Origin: Huntiella abstrusa
Taxonomy: Eukaryota; Ascomycota; Sordariomycetes; Microascales; Ceratocystidaceae
Direction: 5' to 3'
Length of the DNA: 64,000 nucleotides
Assembly (NCBI GenBank): GCA_025685495.1
Contig: JAJNMT010000219.1
Coordinates: 372,001 to 436,000, forward strand
In this document: in pieces, positions 58,401 through 64,000 of the stretch
Position numbering within the stretch: the stretch's first letter is position 1
How the letters are laid out: each line of letters opens with the position of its first letter
The notes under the pieces: generated by a model
Databases searched by the model: none
What the model was told of the DNA's origin: nothing
The model's input: only the letters and a program-made list of their open reading frames with translations
Program-made: the position numbers and the translations under genes

Positions 58401-60717
58401 GTACATTCTTGCTCATCTTCCTTCACAATTGGCCAACCATTCTCTCTGGGGTGATAGCATTGAGCAAATACTCAAACTCCGGCAGCTAGTTTGCGAGCAA
58501 CTCTTCCGTGGCGATCTTATCGAACCTCAATTGGGCTGTGGTCTCAGACGTGCAGATGTTGCAATCTGCCTCTTCGAGTGTTTGACAATGCTCGTCAGTT
58601 ATCATGAGCACTACACTCGCACGCAACAAGACGAGGTTGTATCAGTTTTCGTTCATGGAATTGGAAAGTGGGAGAGATGCGCCAAGCCATGCATTCATGC
58701 GTTATCCATCTGCTGCCACGAAATGCCACAGTCGACGGTTCGCTGTGTCAAACAGATGTTGCCATTGATGGCCAAGGTCATTACACAACCCCATGTTGCT
58801 ATGCACATCCTGGAGTTTTTATGTGTCCTTGGCCGTATGCCAAACATCTACAGCCATTTCCGCGAAGAAGAGTACAATGTCATTTTTGGTATTTCGTTCC
58901 GTTATCTCGAGTATGTACGTGACCGACGTCAACGAAGTACCGCAAGTCGTGTGATGAGCGTCGGTGACGCAGCTGGGTCAGAAGCTTTAGCTGCCTCTCA
59001 AGATCTACCGCAATATGTGTACGCGCTGGCCTACCATGTGGTCATCTTTTGGTTTTTGGCGCTCAAGTTGCAAGATCGTCAACACTATGTCCATTGGATT
59101 GCTTCCAACTTGTTCAAGGATGCTGATGGGCCAAATGGCCCTGAGGAGCAAGCCGTGGTCACCATGGACTTTATGCAACGAGTGACGTATGCTGATGTTA
59201 ATGAGAACAAAGCAGACCCCGCCTTCACAAGTTCACGGTTTGGAAACATTGAAACGAAACATTGGCTTTACGGCAACAGTATCATCACTATTCAACAGGC
59301 CACTTCAACTGGCTGGACGCAGATTACGAAGCGGCAACCGTCTGGCACCAACTCCTACAAGATACAACACAAGTTGGCGCCAATTGCAGAGCAAAATGGG
59401 ACATTGATTACGGATTCTTCAACCAAGATTATGCCTGAACACTTCATGTTGCATCTATGCATGACGTCACCACAGCCTTACCCCTCCATGCGCCCTGTTT
59501 TACTGCCCGACGATGATATGGTTGCACGAGCGATCCGGTCGTTTGACCGCAATTTATCTATCGATGGACACAAGATTGGTGTGATTTATGTTGGTGAAAA
59601 TCAGACGGACGAAGCGGAAATTTTGGCCAATGTCTCTGGCAGCGGTGACTACGTGACGTTTGTCAACGGGCTCGGGACTTTGACTCGGCTTAAGGGAGCG
59701 ACCTTCAACACCCAGGGTCTTGACCGGGAGTACGATTCTGATGGAAAGTTTGCGTTTTGCTGGCGGGACCGTGTTATGGAGATTGTGTACCACGTTACAA
59801 CGCAAATGCCGACGAATCTCGAAATGGATCCACGGTCAAACAACAAGAAGCGGCATATTGGAAACGACTTTGTCAACATCATCTGGAACGACTCTGGCCT
59901 TCCGTTCCGATTCGATACTTTCCCGAGTGAGTTTAACTACGTCAACATTGTGGTTACACCAGAGGCTATTTCTTCGTTCGTCGACCGTCGCGAGAAGACC
60001 ACTGAGGCTCTACAGACTACAGGTGTAGCATCACCCGAATCGGCAATCAGTCCTGGGGCCGAGATACCCAACCCAATGCAGACTTCTGGTGTTCCGTCGG
60101 CAGAAAACGATAGCCCGTACTTCCGCGTCAAGGTTATGCGTAAGCCTGGATTTCCCGAAATTTCACCTGCTGCGGAGACCAAGATGGTGTCTCTCAAGGC
60201 ACTCCCCGAGTTTGTTCGTCTTTTGGCGATGAATGCGTCGGTCTTTTCCCAGGTGTGGTCTGGTCGCCAAATTGGTGAACACACATCTTCATGGCGGAAC
60301 CGTCTACGGGAGATCAAACGGCTTCATGAGCGTTACGATGGGAAGCCACCTGCATCATTGGTTCGCGATAGAGAACGACATCCGGGTGGTTTCTATCCTC
60401 CTCAAAGTGCCGGATCAATGCATGATACTCCACAGGGGATGCTCAACGGGAGTATCAGTTCTGGTAGTGCTGGTGGCCTTCAAGTTGGTGGCGGTGCACG
60501 TGGTGGAAACCTTCGGGAGACCCTCAACAGCAGTTTGCGTCGGACTTCGGTAGCCATGTTTTTGACGGGCGGTAGCAGTGACAATAAGGAGAAGGAGAAG
60601 GAGAGTTTGAAGGAAAAGGACGGGAATAAAGAGCGATTGGAGGGAGTTCCGGAGGGTAGTGCTCCGGAGACACCAGCTAAAGTGTTGGATAGTTTGGATT
60701 TCTCAAGATGGGCTTAA
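55498..60717 (+). CDS. tsc2: tuberin (TSC complex subunit 2, Rheb-GAP)
   Basis: A single uninterrupted frame of 1739 aa, unusual here, where most genes have introns. Residues about 100-1250 are alpha-helical (HEAT-like), as in tuberin. The RapGAP domain covers about 1350-1490: KIGVIYVGENQTDEAEIL, YVTFVNGLG, GLDREYDSDGKFAFCWRD, and KKRHIGNDFVNIIWNDSG with the catalytic Asn thumb at N1456. Tuberin stimulates GTP hydrolysis by Rheb and so turns TORC1 down when nutrients or energy are low; hamartin stabilises it. Linkers near 810-910 and 1500-1570 are acidic or Pro/Ser-rich, and the C-terminus is Gly/Ser-rich then Lys/Glu-rich. The start is the first ATG of the frame (CAACATG). Its partner tsc1 is at 7337-10537. 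Confidence 0.92.
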   Translation: MLRRLASLGQPDLKVRTTPFNPDEMSPQDNTDSPEPSIRTASSGGGLASVFRGLTGVRLQPSRDQSLVNSSPTVSEVVTSSSPTGLFGFGSNTPSTSSLLSRPSTSAMRGTRGLKDNHQAMVESLRHGSPAERIAAASTLRFILRECQIDTVMGIWKAARDMIQAYQPPDVRTAGWQLLTECVKHRDAESINRAEFFQDGVAIDAHADDFHLQLAVLDDLSLKGRNLSGFEYALCPLLARWLNKNYSVVSAARREADKNKSQSKTITLTGQEQNFDNLFQFLETVIKTNFSFADDPVVCQVIDALVNICTETRQEKDLDRSITILHTLITYRTIPAERLASCVKLLGTIYTLIANLREKAWQLLSNLLDSHNGQAVVRHLLDSLRAFSSGATLRSNEVNEIKGALAILYKLLLHTSNRRFKLPFTVLADGLDTAARAVRSTVFDPKSKSPASIYLGIIRIINMLLCDEDGQVHQLAQDEDWTVLLRAAEECAKKPVNPATSAMNPNLPPSGTSGLDLGIRALDEGVSKLLSRLELLATDKTFVTQVPRPIIIKFLCHIAHYSLPDSSAHVILDYFNEFRCYSPADPEWEQNIMLVLDFFFMERHRSTEIRLKALCAITDANQINDVVTDSNATKFMPKMARRILSTVDEEYDVEVLDATMNLMLSVATNADELLFEEILQGLKVVIDKSRIVRRLASEMDPEFGHGKLGTPSNVVARGFVTLFTRLMDIDGRKSASLFQVLLEIVENKDYETDARLTATKFLFSIRADFAHRIYLAADFDNDFLLDLLVRTPESWKRKLAQDANKRRPTPRPVASAKESIDESIMSQNTAMSDRMEQGADVWWKPDPEALTSNVFSRLLVSRMPGNVPVLVRDDRDSDDDDSDEFVDNDVEINVDGDEPVPPSGVGDDLGASTDSSALLSGEPSQVFTPSDTNDSNMVAVKTCLPVKYWLSVVQSVLESKSSNWEIYTYILAHLPSQLANHSLWGDSIEQILKLRQLVCEQLFRGDLIEPQLGCGLRRADVAICLFECLTMLVSYHEHYTRTQQDEVVSVFVHGIGKWERCAKPCIHALSICCHEMPQSTVRCVKQMLPLMAKVITQPHVAMHILEFLCVLGRMPNIYSHFREEEYNVIFGISFRYLEYVRDRRQRSTASRVMSVGDAAGSEALAASQDLPQYVYALAYHVVIFWFLALKLQDRQHYVHWIASNLFKDADGPNGPEEQAVVTMDFMQRVTYADVNENKADPAFTSSRFGNIETKHWLYGNSIITIQQATSTGWTQITKRQPSGTNSYKIQHKLAPIAEQNGTLITDSSTKIMPEHFMLHLCMTSPQPYPSMRPVLLPDDDMVARAIRSFDRNLSIDGHKIGVIYVGENQTDEAEILANVSGSGDYVTFVNGLGTLTRLKGATFNTQGLDREYDSDGKFAFCWRDRVMEIVYHVTTQMPTNLEMDPRSNNKKRHIGNDFVNIIWNDSGLPFRFDTFPSEFNYVNIVVTPEAISSFVDRREKTTEALQTTGVASPESAISPGAEIPNPMQTSGVPSAENDSPYFRVKVMRKPGFPEISPAAETKMVSLKALPEFVRLLAMNASVFSQVWSGRQIGEHTSSWRNRLREIKRLHERYDGKPPASLVRDRERHPGGFYPPQSAGSMHDTPQGMLNGSISSGSAGGLQVGGGARGGNLRETLNSSLRRTSVAMFLTGGSSDNKEKEKESLKEKDGNKERLEGVPEGSAPETPAKVLDSLDFSRWA

Positions 60718-63378
60718 GATTATTGCGGGGGTTTATGAAGTTTGAATGACCAAAAATGGAGTTTAAAAAGAGTTGGATATCTATAACAACCAAGTTACGA
60801 TATGATAGGATAGAGATATTATGAATTTCAAAGGATTAGATGATGTATGTATGTACAACATAATTGATGCGGTTGTGTGTAACTGAAAGGGTTACTTCAT
60901 GAGTGACAGTATGCAACTAGGGTTTATACACGGAAGCTTGATTGGGAAATAGTGATTGCATGAACTTTGAACGTGGGGGAATGAGGAAAAAAGAGGCAAG
61001 GAAAGAGGTTGGTTAGGTTATGTAAGTACTTGATTAATAAACAGGCAAAACCTTGGGTAGGAAGGAAGTAAAAAACGGCAGACAATGCAGGTGTAGAACG
61101 GGAACAAGAATTAAGTTTGCGAGCGGGCCGAACGGACTATGATGAGTTTCTTTTTTTTGTTCTTTTTGTTCTTACGACGAGGGATGATTAAGAGAAGACA
61201 GTTACAGAAGGGGTTTTGGCTGTTTGGTTGGGTGGATGCAGGGCGGGCAGGGGAATGAAGGAGGCGAGGGGGTAGCGAGGCGTCTGAAAAGATAGGGGCG
61301 CTTTTAGGACACTTTTTATAAGGAGAGGCGACGCTTTTAGTGGGCGGTTTTAGTGGGTTGGGTGGATTTCTTTCGGAGGACATTCATTGTCTGGCTTGAT
61401 TTGGTAGTTGCGAGGAGGGAAAGAAGAAGAAATGGAAGCATCAAGAATTAAGAATTAGTCAGTAATAGTGGATATGAAGGGGCATGATACAAATTTGTCT
61501 GTGTTTGATATTGACGAGGGCAAGGCATGCATACGTCTAGATAGATGTACTTCCAACTGGCTTACTAAAAAACTTATATATCTTCATCATCAACCCGCGA
61601 CACCACCAAAGCTGAGATAAAGAAAGGACCACACAACCGTGCATATCAGACGTGGAACTCGATCACTGTAATAGGAAGAGGGTTAAACCCTAAACAATTC
61701 AGGGGAAACATGGTTATATGAGCACAGGGTCAGGTTTGAATGCCGACGAGTTTGGTGTAGTCTGGGACAATTGGTGATGATCAATTTGAAGCTTAGGCTT
61801 ATGCGGAGGAGGGTAATAATTTTTGAGGGAGGAGGGGGTTATACACAGATGTCGATCATGAGTTTGTTGGTGGCGAGTTCAAGTAAATAGTGGCGGTTCA
61901 TTGTTACAGCTGACTATTAGAAGGGAGCCAGTATAAGAAAACGAACACGGGCGATGTTAATGGTGGTGTGTACAAAGAACGTATATACACATGTATATCC
62001 ATATTTATAGATGCCCAGATGCAGTAACAAGTTACAGATGTGCACTTTGTTTGCTCTGTCTGATGGGTCCACGACTTTGGTGGCTTCTGTAGGTCCATCG
62101 GTACATATAATATATACACGTATAAAGTCAGCCATTGCGAGATCAAGTTTATGGACCTACCTAACCAGGGCAACGCAAGCAAGACGATTTGTTCGTTTGG
62201 TAAACTTACCTCAAACCACCACGGACGGATAACCCCTCTCCGCTTCGGCCTTGTCGCGACCATGATGGATAGACTTCTACAATGGATGAGGGAAGTTAGT
62301 GTCCCACTTTGTTCTGGACACAGGGGATACCATCTAGTTTAGTTCTTTACAACTGCCCAAAACCGCATTAACAAGTCTTGATAGTTGCTTTCTGCTACAT
62401 TGTCAACTACCATGGCCGGTCAGGTCTTCTTGTTCCCACCAGTTATGCAACATTGCGCATGTACCTGCACATGCAGAATCATAGTATGGAAACCAAAGAA
62501 CCGCAAATCATCTTCTCCTGTGAATTCACGTTGACTGTTGTACATACTCAACTTGACTCGCCATATAATTCCTTTTGACTATCCGTGTATAGACATGTTT
62601 CCTCTGTCCTGACTTGACCTGACCTGACCCGCCAATCACCCGTATATTATATGTATACTGATTTTCTCAGTCACCGTTTTCGTGATTCTTAATCTCTCCA
62701 ATCATTATTTTTGCATCGTTCACTGTTGGTTTGCCTTGTATCTTTTTGGGTTATTCTGTTATTCTGTTGATACATAACTTTTTGCTTCTTCTGCTTCTTC
62801 TTCTTCTTCTTGTTCGTTACTCTTGGTCTGTCCGCCCCCCAAACTTATCGATTCACGCCCCTCAACACACGCCCCAAGTCCCCAAAGCGCACTTTGTTTT
62901 GTACAAGCCATCCCCGAACGCCTCTATCGAATCGCTTACTGTCGAATTGCACTCGACCTGCTTGAGCTTTTTTTTTTCGTGGATTTATTTCATTCTGACC
63001 TTGCCATTGTCCAACTTTGTTGTCTGTCAGCTTCTTCTTCTTCATTTTTTTCCTTTCCTTCTCTTTTCGATTAATTATTTCGGAAGAAAAGAAGGTCTGA
63101 AATTGTCTCGTCTTCACTAAACCTCGCCTCCCATCCATCCAACTGCCCAAGGAAGCAGAAAGGAAAAAAAAGGCTTCTCCCCTTCAACCTGGCCTAAATA
63201 ACCCCCCCCCCCTCGCGAGCCAAATCAAGCTGCGCTTTTCAGCCCGCGAAATCACATCGTCCATCGTTTTTGCTTCAGCTTCCGCTTCTTGCCGTCCTTA
63301 CGTTCCTTTACTCCCTTTCACAAGTCGTGCAGCCTTGTCGTCGGTCTTGCGACAAGCTTTATATTCGAGTTCGCCATC
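60718..63378. other. intergenic region and kinase leader
   Basis: No firm gene. A possible small minus-strand gene near 61917-62263 is discussed in the findings. From about 62700 the plus strand is very pyrimidine-rich (CTT and T/C runs, a C-run at 63203-63212), forming the promoter and leader of the kinase gene. Confidence 0.45.
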
Positions 63379-64000
63379 ATGTCGACGTGGAAGCTTACTA
63401 AGAGTGAGAATTACCCCTCAGCCACATTGAGTGGTTTTGCAATTGGGTGTCTGGTTGGACATGAACGCGGTCGTGGACCTTTTTGAGTACTCGACATTAC
63501 ACGCGCACTTGTTTCGTTTCGGCCTGATTGGATACATAGTTTGTAATCAAGTACTAATTGCTAACCCTTTTGCTTGGTAGAGCTCAAGGACACTCACTTG
63601 GGATTCTCCAAATCGAGTTCCTCGGTTGAAGAGAAACCCGATGATGGCGACGTCAACTCTGGTAAGTTGAATTGCTTCTAACCACCGAGGCTGCATCAGA
63701 GCCGCTAACACATGTGTTTTTTGTTTGTACAGTTGCCTCTTCCGAGGCTCTTACGCAGGTTCCCGTCATCAAGAAGCCCGGTATCTTGATTATTACCCTG
63801 CACGAGGCGCGCGGCCTCTCGCTCCCCGAACAATACCAGCACGTCTTTGCTTCACAACACGCCGCTTCAGCCTCCAAGGGTGGTCCCGGATCGGTTCGTA
63901 ACACGCCGTCTTCGGGCTCGCTCGCCGCCGATCGTCCCTCCAGCTCAGGCCGTGGCTTTAAGGGACTCCCCACTAACCATGGTCGTGTCTCGGGCAAGTA
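63379..64000 (+). CDS. Ypk1/Gad8-type AGC protein kinase, N-terminal part (cut by window end)
   Basis: Exons 63379-63403, 63581-63661 and 63733 to beyond 64000. The first exon has 25 coding bases. Joints are in phase (donors GTGAGA and GTAAGT, acceptors TAG and CAG). The product starts MSTWKLTKKLKDTHLGFSKS, followed by an acidic/Ser linker and KPGILIITLHEARGLSLPEQYQ, the opening of a C2-like N-terminal region. The combination of WKLTKKLK.THL and KPG.L..TLHE.RG.SLP is, from memory, typical of filamentous-fungal Ypk1/Gad8 kinases, which act below TORC2 in sphingolipid and wall-stress control. The catalytic domain is outside the window, so the kinase identity is an inference. Confidence 0.68.

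Noticed and set aside
61111..61383. 90-codon minus-strand frame, Pro/Ser then Lys-rich
   Set aside because: Plausible codons in its first half but low complexity, ends in a poly-Lys run from A-rich DNA, no family.

Overview
The window is nuclear DNA of a filamentous ascomycete, most likely Pezizomycotina. The genes carry short introns of about 50-90 bp with GTAAGT-type donors, CTAAC-like branch points and AG acceptors. Many transcription starts are followed by long pyrimidine-rich leaders. The contents include a HET-domain protein, cell-wall beta-1,3-glucanases, Pga2, Caf16 and other typically fungal proteins. I could not place it below that level. I saw no rRNA, tRNA or CRISPR.

Layout. 1-16.4 kb: an Acinus-like RRM protein (-), an unrecognised basic-tailed protein (+), hamartin Tsc1 (+), then a tail-to-tail pair of wall enzymes, a GPI-anchored GH17 glucanase (+) and a type II membrane GH5 exo-beta-1,3-glucanase (-). 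16.4-25.6 kb: a gene-poor, repeat-marked stretch with a compact three-exon CENP-S/Mhf1 histone-fold gene (-), a gene relic, a complete but dead Tc1/mariner DD34E element with terminal inverted repeats and TA duplication, and a HET-domain gene (+). 25.6-37.6 kb: a dense housekeeping block of Pga2 (+), an F-box-like protein (+), DNA polymerase delta small subunit (-), Caf16 ABC protein (+), Vps1 dynamin (-) and the Gid7/WDR26 ubiquitin-ligase subunit (+). 38.5-39.9 kb: a short, internally deleted Ty1/copia element with both LTRs. 39.9-46.4 kb: almost gene-free, with one possible small gene, leading into a very long pyrimidine-rich leader. 46.4-64 kb: a PH-like protein (+), the Cse1 exportin (-), tuberin Tsc2 (+), and the 5' end of a Ypk1/Gad8-type AGC kinase running off the window.

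The main functional theme is TOR signalling. Both subunits of the TSC complex (Tsc1 and the Rheb-GAP Tsc2) lie within about 48 kb of each other, and a TORC2-effector-type kinase follows Tsc2 directly. The remaining genes belong to unrelated core processes: replication, nuclear transport, vacuolar sorting, GID-dependent degradation and wall building. Short TATGTACATA-type palindromes recur in the intergenic DNA, and the Tc1 element sits inside one of them. Exon coordinates were derived by hand from splice consensus and reading-frame continuity. Function calls rest on recognised motifs, not on database searches.
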